64,000 bases of DNA from contig NC_135557.1 in the NCBI RefSeq assembly GCF_964340395.1, positions 17,128,367-17,192,366 of the forward strand. Direction: 5' to 3'. The notes below the pieces were generated by a model, which was not told the DNA's origin, ran no database searches, and was given only the letters and a program-made list of their open reading frames with translations. Shown one piece after another: positions 32,505 through 42,504 of this stretch. Both the position numbers and the translations under genes were made by a program. Every line of letters begins with the position of its first letter. Positions within the stretch are counted from its first letter, which is position 1. This DNA is from Glandiceps talaboti (lineage: Eukaryota > Hemichordata > Enteropneusta > Spengelidae).

Positions 32505-33325
32505 GTGTCAATGTATCTTTCAGAAGGTAATAAAGAAGTCGATAGATTCATGTATTTGCGTACTAAGGGAAGTGTTGAATGTATTTTACTTAGTTCAACA
32601 GATTATTTTTATATTGCCTAAGGGAAGTGTAGATATATTTTACTTAGTTCAGTAGATTCATAGATTTTATTGTCATATTGGGTAAGATAAGTGTTTGATG
32701 TATCTTTACAAGGTGATAAGTCAACAGATTCGTGGAAGGGAAGTGTTTGATGTATTCTACATGTAGGATTACATAAGGCAAGTTTTTGATGTGTCATTTG
32801 CAGGATAAAAAGTCAACAGATTCATGGAAGGGAAGTGTAGATATATTTTACTTAGTTCAGTAGATTCATAGATTTTATTGTCATATTGCGTAAGATAAGT
32901 GTTTGATGTATCTTTACAAGGTAATAAGTCAACAGATTCTTGGAAGGGAAGTGTAGATATATTCTACATGTAGGATTACATAAGGGAAGTTTTTGATGTG
33001 TCATTTGCAGGGTGATAAGTCAACAGATTCATGGAAGGGAAGTGTAGATATATTTTACTTAGTTCAGTAGATTCATAGATTTTATTGTCATATTATGTAA
33101 GGGAAGTGTTTGATGTATCTTTACAAGGTAATAAGTCAACAGATTCATGGAAGGGAAGTGTAGATATATTTTACTTAGTTCAGTAGATTCATAGATTTTA
33201 TTGTCATATTGCGTAAGATAAGTGTTTGATGTATCTTTACAAGATAATAAGGCAACAGATTCATGGAAGGGAAGTGTTTGATATATTCTACATGTAGGAT
33301 TACATAAGGGAAGTTTTGTAGTTAC
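32505..33325 (+). repeat. composite tandem array with two unit types (A 116 bp, B 91-92 bp)
   Basis: A units (gaagtgtagatatattttac, then ttcagtagattcatagattt tattgtcatatt...) start at 32624, 32832, 33039 and 33155. B units (gaagtgt.. tattctacatgtaggattac ataaggg.aagttttt) start at 32740, 32948 and 33271. The order is A-B-A-B-A-A-B. A units are each exactly 116 bp and B units 92 and 91 bp; the last B is cut off. Both end with aagtcaacagattcatggaa ggg, so they share one half. Older, more diverged units lie at 32505-32623. Confidence 0.93.
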
Positions 33326-33342
33326 ACAAATTCATGACTTTT

Positions 33343-33361
33343 CCTATCTCTCTCTCTCTCT
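33343..33361 (+). repeat. (TC)n
   Basis: Short tctctctctctctct tract just after the composite array. Confidence 0.8.
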
Positions 33362-33547
33362 GTACATTGTGTGCTGGTCATTGTCTTTGGGTTCTGATTA
33401 TTGGTATTTTGGTTTTAAAGAAATTGAAAACGAATAAAAAATTTCTTATATATTTTGTAATCAAGAGAATGTAAAAACTATTAAATAATATCAAATCAAA
33501 GCAAGTAAGTAAATGTTTTCTTTGTAAGGCTTAAAAAAATAGTTTGA

Positions 33548-34016
33548 TTCTGGTTACCCGAACCCACCTAGTCACTTGATCCTTAACTTTTTAAATCAAA
33601 AGTGCAAAAAAGTGAAGTCTCGTGAGAAATAGTGGATGCAGAAGCTGACAAAAAAAATTGTGTGGTTCCAATTACGCTCAATTTTCGAAGAGGTGGGGTC
33701 AGTAGATTTTTAATTATTTATTTATATTTTGTAAATATTTTTTTTCATATGTGACTCGTGAGTGTCTAGTTCAGGTAGTTATGTTTTCCATTATTTTCCA
33801 TATGATCTCTGTGTTATTGGTTTCTTCCCATCAGATGTACAGCCATTACAGATTGGAAGAACAGTTTTAACTTTTATATTGTCTTTTTAAGTTGATGTCA
33901 GTTTCCACATCCACTATTTCTTGTAAGACTTCACAATTTTCATGATTTTATTTTTTTTTCTCAATATAAAAGTTTAGGGTCAGCGTAAAAAAGTAGGTGG
34001 GTCAGTGTAACTAGAA
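33548..34016. mobile_element. ~470-bp foldback element with ~110-bp inverted arms
   Basis: The left arm (ttctggttacccgaacccac ..ta..ccttaactttt.., aaaaagtgaagtctcgtgag aaatagtggatgcagaagct gac) is the reverse complement, at moderate divergence, of the right arm (gtcagtttccacatccacta tttcttgtaagacttcac.., ..aagtttagggtcagcg, gtaggtgggtcagtgtaact agaa). The ~230-bp centre has no ORF. No target duplication is obvious. Confidence 0.85.
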
Positions 34017-34301
34017 CAAAACAATGTTTTTTTAGGCCTAGTCAAAATGGTGATGATTTTGTCAGCGTGTGAAAAGAGACAAAGGAGAAATCTTCTCTTT
34101 TTGATACATGTAACTGACAAACGTATATACGGAGACCCAAGGGAATATATTAGTATTCCTGTATAGTATTCATGAATGTTGATGTTCAATTTGGCACTGT
34201 TTTGAAAAGATTTCATGGCCCAGCAAAGTGGAATTTGAATTGGTAATACTCTCAACCTATGCAGTTATAATCTGTGTAAATCAGTGTATGCAGTGATTTG
34301 A

Positions 34302-34730
34302 ATTGTCAACTGAGGTACGTTGTATTGTTAAAACAATGGTATTGTTAACTGAGGTATGTTGTATTGTTAAAACAATGGTATTGTCAACTGAGGTACAGTG
34401 TATTGTTAAAACAATGGTATTGTCAACTGAGGTACGTTGTATTGTTAAAACAATGGTATTGTCAACTGAGGTACATTATATTGTTAAAACAATGGTATTG
34501 TCAACTGAGGTACGTTGTTTTGTTAAAACAATGGTATTGTCAGCTGAGGTACGTTGTATTGTTAAAACAATGGTATTGTCAACTTAGGTACGTTGTTTTG
34601 TTAAAACAATGGTATTGTCAACTGAGGTACGTTATATTGTTAAAACAATGGTATTGTCAACTGAGGTACGTTGTTTTGTTAAAACAATGGTATTGTCAGC
34701 TGAGGTACATTGTATTGTTAAAACAGTGGT
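34302..34730 (+). repeat. 39-bp tandem repeat, exactly 11 units
   Basis: The unit is attgtcaactgaggtacgtt then gtattgttaaaacaatggt, and 429 bp = 11 x 39 with no indel. Variation is by substitution only (tgtattg/tgttttg, cgttg/cattg, caact/cagct). Each unit includes the inverted repeat attgtt-aa-aacaat. Because 39 is divisible by 3, two frames stay open (94- and 144-codon ORFs; peptides STEVRCIVKTMVL and LKQWYCQLRYVVL), but neither has an ATG before the array or any domain. Confidence 0.97.
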
Positions 34731-34739
34731 GGAATATTT

Positions 34740-36030
34740 ATACTTTGTTCATTGTCTTTGATTTTTGGATGTGTGAACGGCTATTTTATCGACTCTGAAT
34801 TTGAATAGATGTATTTACCTTATCATTCAGCTTTGTTTACATGGGAAATGCAATGTATATCTGTATTTATACTATAGATGTTGTTGTTTTTTGTCGGTGG
34901 GTTGGGGGTGTTTTGGATGCTTGAATGGATTATTGTATCAATTTCAGACTGAAGTAGCATTATTCATTTACATATACCGGTATGTATGTATGTAGATAGG
35001 GATAAGTCTTCAGCTAGTTGTCACGATGAATTATTACTAATTGCCAGACTAGTATATTGTGTTCATGTATAAGAAGCCATTTTAGTCACCACTTATAGTT
35101 GCATTTCTTTTCCACCGAAACAAGCGAAAATAAGCCTTTAGCGAAAATATCCAGGTTTGTTTGGATGCGTTACTGTGTTACTGTATTAGTTTGATGTTGA
35201 AATTGAGTTAAGTATTGACCTTTTCAAAGTCTGAGGCTTCAATTTCTGAGGTACATTTTACTCTTAGAGTTAAGACTTTAATCACCACTATCCAGTGGTT
35301 AAAAATGACTTTAGTTAGTGTGTAGTCATGTTATGACTGTATTTAATGATTTAAAACTAAATACGTTCTGTGTCTCCTTGATGTCATACACTTAAACTTC
35401 ATAATACATTCTGTGCAGCTTTTTAGAACCAATTCTGTTCAATTATGTCTTCACTAATGGCAGACAGGAAATGATTAAGCTGTACTTTGGACTCTTAAAA
35501 ATGAATGAGTTTCTACATTTTTGAGACAATTTTCCTCTGCACCATATTAAGAGGTATTTTTATTGTTCGTTTTACTGACTATAGTTTGTATCTTGGAAAT
35601 TATAATGTAAAAAGTGTGCTATTTCGTCATGAAAAGTCAAACCTATTCTATTTTAAAATCAAGAAAAAAAATTCAAGGGTCATTGTACACGTTTTTGAAA
35701 TACAGGTCAAAATGATATCGGGAATCCAATATGGCCGCCAAATACTGTGGTAGCTGTGTCGGAAAGTAAAAAAGGGATGATTTCTTGAAAACAGTATGTT
35801 AAACCCCCGAAATTTATTTCATTATTTCAAAAGGACCAGGGAAAACATTTTAATTTGGCAAAATTTGGAGAAATTTTAAGAACTTCATGGAAATTGGTTC
35901 CTGATGCACGTTCTGTCATAACTATAATTTACTACTGGCAGATCTCAAACCTGATATTCAGACCTAATACATCAATGATTTGATAAAATGAGACATACTA
36001 GAAGTTAAAACGTCAAGTCAAGGAAACCAA
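34740..36030. other. no gene seen
   Basis: AT-rich with short ORFs only. 35700-35760 includes atccaatatggccgccaaat, a phrase common in repeats, but no second copy was found here. Confidence 0.5.
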
Positions 36031-36031
36031 T

Positions 36032-36192
36032 ATTACTACATACATATGTACCAGAGATTACTTGCACCGGTGTGTGTACATACTAGTGGCATTTGCACCA
36101 CAGTCAATACTATAATACCGAAACATTATTGCATATCTGCATGTAAATGAAGGCATGATCATTCATTAGACGAAAGCATGTGATTGCATTGT
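36032..36192 (-). repeat. interspersed family R8, minus-oriented copy
   Basis: Reverse complement of the 28100-28280 block, about 70-75% alike by eye, including the ggtgcaagtaatc..ggta end. Confidence 0.8.
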
Positions 36193-36194
36193 CA

Positions 36195-36480
36195 TTTCTA
36201 TGGAAATGTGCCATTTCAGATAAACAGTGATAACAACAGAACCCCCATGACACATGAGTTCCAGTGTGGGTACTCGCAAATATTTGCACTCGTGCTTGCA
36301 GTATTTTCTGCTTCACTCTCTATGCTTGGGAAAGTACAGTGACAGAACACTGCAAGTGCGTGTGCATACCCTGGTTATGCCACACTTGTTTTGTCACATT
36401 ATGCCATGAACTACATGCAGAAAGCATTGATTGGCATACACAATATACCGGAATAGTTTAATGTAGGTTTTACGTATTGT
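36195..36480. other. no gene seen
   Basis: The 65-codon ORF (36264-36461) has several Cys codons but no recognised domain. Confidence 0.4.
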
Positions 36481-36499
36481 ACCCTAAAAGCTTTCTCTT

Positions 36500-36755
36500 T
36501 TGACATTGACCTTCATTTTCAAGGTTGAATGCAAATTTGTATGATAAAGTTAAAAATAGTGTTTTTCTTCGGGTCACCATCAAGCCATCAGAAGAAACAC
36601 CCATACCTTGACCAGCCCATGACCTTGACCTTCATATTCAAGGTCATAATCAATTATAATCACAAAACGGAAGTGACTATGACCTACCTAGAGAGAGCAA
36701 CCCCGCCAAAGGCAAAACATTTCAAAATAGCGCTATTGCAAATATATAATCCATA
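36500..36755. repeat. interspersed family R6 copy containing TGACCTT/AAGGTCA motifs
   Basis: It holds tttgacattgaccttcattt tcaaggttgaatg and, at 36620-36646, tgaccttgacctt-catattc-aaggtca. Its right part (acctacctagagagagcaac..aaaatagcgctattg) is shared with 26409-26487. Confidence 0.65.
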
Positions 36756-37011
36756 CTTTTAGAGGCATGTTTTCTTTTCAGAAACTGACCTTTTGACCTT
36801 GTATCAATTGACAATTTGATGAATAAATTTGAAATGTTGTTAGTTAGAATTTTCAGACACTATTTAATACCAATTATATTAGACAAAATCTGTCTGGTCA
36901 GATATGCTAATTGTCTAATTTGTCAACATGTCTTTTGCTAATTGCATACATTTTGACCTCTAATGAGGTCAATTAACATTCTTTTAAGAGTAGACATTGC
37001 TATTGTTTGTT

Positions 37012-37232
37012 TAAACTGGCCATATGGATGTTTGTTTTGGATTTGTTATTCATAAAACAACTTGACTATGTTTTCCTATGTGATAAAAGAATTTAAAATA
37101 ACATATACCAAGTCCATGTTTGTAACTCAATAACTTGCCAAAAATTGAAAAAGTGTGTGCTGAAATGTTTGTTATTGTACGTACATACCGGTATGTTCAT
37201 ACACTTTCTAGCTTTTTTTCCAATTTATATTT
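37012..37232. mobile_element. palindromic MITE, decayed copy 3
   Basis: The left arm is recognisable: taaactggccatatggatg, gttttggatttgttattcat aaaacaact, ccaagtccatgtttgtaact caataacttgccaaaaattg and the apex gttattgtacgtacat, matching the family at 12218 and 48599. The right arm is only partly preserved (catacactt.., ttccaatttat) and the terminal ggccactt end is missing. Confidence 0.75.
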
Positions 37233-37234
37233 AA

Positions 37235-37395
37235 AAAGACCAAACATGACAGCCATGTAGCAAGTATCGTTAACACTTATTTTGCGGACATCATACATGT
37301 ATGTGATAATTGTATTATTTGTATTTAATTGGACTCTGTTAAGTTTAAGTCAATGCAATATTTATGTCAGCAAGATTGCCTGTAGCCACCACTAA
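37235..37395. other. no gene seen
   Basis: AT-rich linker. Confidence 0.4.
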
Positions 37396-37399
37396 ACCC

Positions 37400-38065
37400 A
37401 GCCCCCCTGATTGTCTACATGTAGCTGTATTATAGTGTTGGAATATATGTTTTAGGAGTGAAGCCCCCGGGGATTTAGCTGTATTGTAGGGTTGAAATTG
37501 ATAATTTAGGAGTGAAGCCTCCTGATTATCTAGCTATATTATGAGATTGAAATTGATAATTTAGGAGTGAAGCCCCCTGATTATCTAGCTATATTATGAG
37601 ATTGAAATTGATAATTTAGGAGTGAAACCCCCTGATTATTTAGCTGTACTACAATGTATTGTAAGGTTTGAATTTATTATTTTTCCATATCTAGCTGTAT
37701 TCTCAGTACCTGCAATTGTATTTTACCTCATGCCATAGTGTCAAATAGTACAAGAAGTTGACTTTTTCTCAGGTGCACCTATAGTAATGCATGTGAAGCG
37801 TGTGGAGTGGAAGTTACGGTGTCGACCAAGAAATTGAATGTTCATTATATTTATGATATGCGAAGGCAGTAATATTTCATTCAGGTTGTGGGAATTGTAG
37901 GATTTGAATTTATAATTTATAATTTATGAGTGAAGCCCCCTGATTATCTAGCTGTATTACGGTTTGAATTTATAATTTATGAGTGAAGCCCCCTGATTAC
38001 CTAGCTGTATTACGGTTTAGATTTATAATTTACGAGTGACGCCCCCTGATCGTCTATCTCAGCTG
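37400..38065 (+). repeat. ~53-58-bp tandem repeat, interrupted by a ~220-bp insert
   Basis: The unit (aatttaggagtgaagccccc tgattatctagctgtattat ..gtttgaattgata) is repeated about 5 times at 37405-37680 and about 3.5 times at 37900-38065. Within each block copies are very close. The sequence between (about 37690-37895) has no such unit and may be an insertion or a decayed stretch. Confidence 0.88.
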
Positions 38066-38069
38066 TATT

Positions 38070-39590
38070 GCAGCCTAAGGCAATGTTATTACTACACTGG
38101 CATAGTTAGACCTATGTGTATCTATTACAAGTGATAGCATCAGTTAATCTTCACTCTAGGCAGTTTTACCTGGAACTACAGTATTTTCTTATCCAAAATA
38201 TCAGTATTTAGTCATAAATTGTGGTTTTATGATTGCCCTTAGAGTCAGTTATTTCTCATTAGAATTGCCCTAAAATGCAATATGGAAATTATTTTCAAAT
38301 CTAAGTTATGATTTGATGAAAATTATTATTTTGTCCTGTCCTTGTTTGTAAATTCTTGAAGATGACAGCCTCAAAAGTAGTGGTGGAGCTGGTAGTTTTA
38401 AGTCAAAATAACTTGAAAAAAGTGATTTTTGATTATGTATCCAAACAGTTTCTCATTTGATGACAAACAATGACATCCTTATAATTTTATTTTTGTGTAT
38501 TTTTTTTATAGAAATTACGATATTTTTGATAAATTTCACTCAAGGTAGATAATGACCGAAATTAGAGGGGTGGGGGTGGGGGTGGGGGGAGACAGACAGA
38601 GACAGAGCTATTGTTTTCAGTCAAAATTGAAATGTATTTTTTTTTAAAATTATTTTACCCAAAATAAGTGAAACAGATTTTCATATTTGTATTCCCGACC
38701 ATGTGTTGTTTCTCACGATTTAATTATCTTTCTAGAAGTGTTTGTATGTATATGAAATTTAAATTTGAATTTATTAGGTGAAAATTTATACAAGTACATC
38801 TTAAAATACAAGGTATTAAAAAAATCACCAAGGATAATATATAAAAGTATTTTTAAAAACACTTATTTTCAATGTGGTCCTCGTAGGGATATTCAAAATA
38901 GATGTAGACACTAGACCCACTGTGGAATTCCAAACCTATTATACATATCACAGTCAAAATAAAAGAATCTATTCATTGGCGTTCAAAATGTCAGAATGGA
39001 AATATGACAACATCTCTTGGGATAGTAACTTTAACACTGAATAGGTAATGATTTAAAATTAATCAGATTTGATGTGGCTGATGGAAAAATACTCTAAAAT
39101 GTATGAATTTGATGTATAATTTAGCACAGTATGCATTGTTAAAACAGATTTATTAGAATTGATATGGCGTTAGGGTATACTGTGTATGATTGTAATTGAC
39201 TTGTTTGGAGGATCAGTTATGAATTGATGGACTTGAATTTAAAGGGAAAGAATACCTTATGGATTCAAGTTGTTTTGGGATGTTAAGCGAGATATAATAC
39301 ATTGCTACATTCACTTTCATTTATCAGTACAGAGCTGGTATTTATTTGAAATTGGACAGAAGTGACGTACAGACCTTGTTACACAACACACGTTAAATGT
39401 GTTGATTGCTGTTTCTATTGCTATTGTAATAGAAACTTTCCGTAATACATTTAACAGACTTCGTCAAGCAAGGCTTATACATCACTTCCACGTACGTTTC
39501 CTACATCAACAGACTACCGATTCTTGTCATGTGACTATGTATCGTACTTTGCAGCTAGTTGCCAGCTTAGGCTATCACTGATTCTCTGTA
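38070..39590. other. no gene seen; G-rich tract and one repeat fragment
   Basis: A G-rich tract, ggggtgggggtgggggtggg (38565-38588), is followed by gacagacagagacagag. At 39551-39584, cagctagttgccagcttagg ctatcactgatt matches 1411-1444. A 60-codon ORF at 39399-39581 is unrecognised. Confidence 0.5.
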
Positions 39591-39595
39591 GCATA

Positions 39596-40325
39596 TATCA
39601 TTCCTCTTTTGAAAGAAAATATATACACAAGAAAAATGTTCCTCTTGGATGTATATCCCTTTAATGAATTCTATGGACATCAAGTACATGTATTTAGTAT
39701 TGGAGATAGTTTTATACCAAGGGAAAATTGTGTTGACTTGAGTATTTAATGTAAACAACAACTTGAAAGTTTTTTATAATTCAACATGCAAGTACAATAA
39801 TGTATGTCATTCTTCACTTGAAAGAAATTAACACAAAAAATATTCATCTTGGGTGCATATCCCTTTAATGAATTCAATGGAAATGATGCACGGCAGTGGG
39901 TAAAAATATTAATGACTTGGGTGGAAATGGTAGACTATTTAACGTAAATAACAACCTTGAAGTTTTATGATTAAACATGCAAGTACAATAATGTATGTCA
40001 TTCTTCATTTGTAAGAAAATAACAGGAAAAAATGCTCATCTTGGGTGTATATCCCTTTAATGAATTCAATGGACATGAAGTACTTGTATTTAGTAAGGGA
40101 AAATTGTGTTGACCTGAGTATTTAATGTAAACAACAACTTGTAAGTTTTTTTATAATTAAACATGCAAGTACAATAATGTATGTCATTCTTCACTTAAAA
40201 GAAAATAACACACACAAAAAATTGTTCATCTTGGGTGTATATCCCTTTAATGAATGGACACGAAGCACGTCAGTGGGTAAAAAATATTGTTGACTTGGTG
40301 AACATGGCAGAGTAAAGTAAACAAC
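39596..40325 (+). repeat. ~190-bp tandem repeat, 4 units
   Basis: Units contain atgtatgtcattcttcactt.., a(t/c)cttgggtgtatatccctt taatgaattcaatgga, and tttaatgtaaacaacaactt, with the anchor at about 39650, 39857, 40047 and 40238. Units 1 and 3 share a tacttgtatttagta stretch, and units 2 and 4 share cagtgggtaaaaatatt. This alternation implies that a two-unit (~380 bp) block was duplicated. Confidence 0.88.
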
Positions 40326-40547
40326 CTGCAGCCATAGTAATTAAATTAATTAGGATAATCACACATCATGCTGGGATTGTTGTCTGCCTTAATTATCAAC
40401 TATTAGTAGCACTGCGGTAGGTGGTATTGCCAAAAGTCAGGTTCTGACCTCCTTTTATCTACCAGTTATGTGATGTCTGTATTGTTGTACTTAAATGTAT
40501 GTCGGCCATTGTTGTATGAAGTACATTGGAATGTTATCTGTTAGTTT

Positions 40548-41095
40548 TTCCTTCAAAACAAAAACAGATGAAATTGTGCAGAATAAAAACAGCCAAGCGG
40601 TGTAGACAGTTTCAAGTGTTATCTGTTTTATCTGAAATACTATAAATATTTGACAATTTATTTTCAAAGTGAAGTAAAAATTGTCAGTGTATATGTACAC
40701 TCTGGTTCACTCCAGGGTCTATGGTGTTTGCTACAAATAAAAACATGAAATTGTGCAGAACAAAAACAGTCAAGTGGTGTAGAGAGTTTCAAGTGTTATC
40801 TGTTTTATCTGAAATAATCTAAATATTTGACAATTTTTTCAGTTTTTTCACAAAGTGAATTAAAATTTGTCAGTGTGTACATACATGTACACTCCACTCT
40901 ATGTGTATCTGTGCTGCAAAACTAAAATAAATGAAATTGTGCAGAACAAAAACAGCCAAGTGGTTTAGACAGTTTTAAGTGTTTATCTATTTTATTTAAA
41001 ATATTCTAAATATTTGGTAGTCTTTACATTTGAAATAAAATCTAGATTTGTCCGTTGACTTGGTTTATCCAGGGTTTGTGATGTTTCTTTTAAAA
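40548..41095 (+). repeat. ~182-bp tandem repeat, 3 units
   Basis: Units begin ..gatgaaattgtgcagaata aaaacagccaag.ggtgtaga (about 40567, 40746, 40932) and include gtgttatctgttttatctga aata, atatttgacaattt, tgtcagtgt.ta.atgtacac, and tc.agggt.tatggtgttt. They are followed by a decayed partial unit to about 41095. Confidence 0.85.
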
Positions 41096-41144
41096 TTACG
41101 AACAAGCAACTTTTCAACAAAAGCTATCGTGGCTACTAAATTTG

Positions 41145-41243
41145 TTTGTGTGTGCATGCGTGTGCTGTGTGTGTGGGTGTGTGTGTGTGTGTATGCGTGC
41201 ATGTGTGTGTATGTGCTTGCATGCGTGCATGTGTGCGTGTGTT
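41145..41243 (+). repeat. (GT)n-rich microsatellite
   Basis: gtttgtgtgtgcatgcgtgt then gtgtgtgtgtgtgtgtatgc and variants. The Val/Cys and His/Thr-rich ORFs on the two strands are its translation. Confidence 0.92.
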
Positions 41244-41249
41244 TATTCA

Positions 41250-41920
41250 AAGTATTCTGAATATTTCTGAAAATATGTATTCATGAAAATATACATTTAT
41301 AGAATAGATTGAAAGTATTGCATTTTTCACAAAATCCTATAAAATGTAGTGGAATATTTGATTTTGAGTCTTACTCATGAAAATAAGTAAATTGAATCAA
41401 ACTTCTTGAAAAAGCCCAGATTTGTCAAACTTGTCAAATATTCCAACCATTCTTGTATTTGTTTACTGTTGACGCCTAAGAATAAGACAACTTACACCCT
41501 TTTATTGCGGAAGAAAAGTGTTTTGAAATATTTGTATGTTTCATGTTAATTAGGATTTCTATTTTGATGTACTTTGGCCATTTGCATGTTGTGAAGAGAG
41601 AGCATTTGATAGCTTTCATTTTAGGAAGAGAGGAAACATTTTTTTTTTGCAATTATGTAAGATCCGGTGAAGAAATGAGTGTTTTTTGTCAAGCTGTCAC
41701 GGTTGGTTCTCTCTATAGAATTTGTAAACCATTCATCCTCACTCATGGAGTAATACAGAAAGAAATGTAACAGCGCCCTCTATGGTGCTAGTAACACCAT
41801 TATGAAAACAGCACCTTTTATACGAGACTTTTACAAGATTTTAAACAAACAAACAGACAGACAATCCAAATCATGATTGGTTATTTGGTATCAAGTAAAC
41901 ATAACTTTCACAAATTTCAT
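41250..41920. other. no gene seen
   Basis: The 75-codon ORF (41543-41770) is unrecognised. Confidence 0.45.
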
Positions 41921-41923
41921 AAA

Positions 41924-42285
41924 GATACTACCAAACTAGAATGACTATAGAGTTGGAATTAGGCAGCACAATGTTCTTCACTTCTCACAGAAGCTTTCTT
42001 GTTACAGATTACATACAACTAAATACAGACACTGATAGCACACAAACATATAAAAATGATACATTTTATCTGACTGTGAACACAAATCAACATCACTGTC
42101 AGATGAAACAATGAAGATTCAAACACAAAACTGTTTATTTGTTTTCACAGTGAGATAAAATGTAACATTTTATATGTGTGTGTGTTATCACTGCCTGTAT
42201 TTTGTGTAATTCACAACAAAAATGTGAGATAAAAGAAAACTGCCTCGAAATTAAAACTCTATAGTTTTTCTGGTTTGGTAGTAGT
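41924..42285. mobile_element. ~360-bp foldback (palindromic) element
   Basis: Outer arms: actaccaaactagaatgact atagagtt (41927 on) against aactctatagtttttctggt ttggtagt (42254-42282). Inner arms: aaatacagacactgatagca cacaaacatataaaaatgat acattttatctgactgtgaa cacaaa against tttgttttcacagtgagata aaatgtaacattttatatgt gtgtgtgttatcactgcctg tattttg. The loop is about 50 bp (42091-42140). No ORF; a MITE-type element different from the 12218 family. Confidence 0.88.
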
Positions 42286-42399
42286 CATTTTGCATCATTG
42301 TAATGATAGCTATGATTCCAAATTTTCAATTAAAATTTCATCACATTACATTTTCAGTATTTCCTTCATCATATGATTTCTACAATATATCATCTTGTA

Positions 42400-42502
42400 A
42401 TTATGTCAATCATAGTTTGAATCATGTGATGACAATTATGATTGTGATTAGTATTTATCAAATGCAAAATCATGATTGCGATCAATAAATCATGATTATT
42501 AG
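42400..42502. repeat. short degenerate repeats of (t)catgatt/aatcatg
   Basis: tcaatcatagtttgaatcat, atgattgtgattag, aaatcatgattgcgatcaat aaatcatgattatt. These are short self-complementary aatcatgatt motifs, one of which also occurs at 41869. Confidence 0.5.
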
Positions 42503-42504
42503 TA

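Noticed and set aside
34364-34798. 144-codon ORF, the longest in the window
   Set aside because: It is the 39-bp minisatellite read in one of two open frames, with no ATG before the array and no domain.
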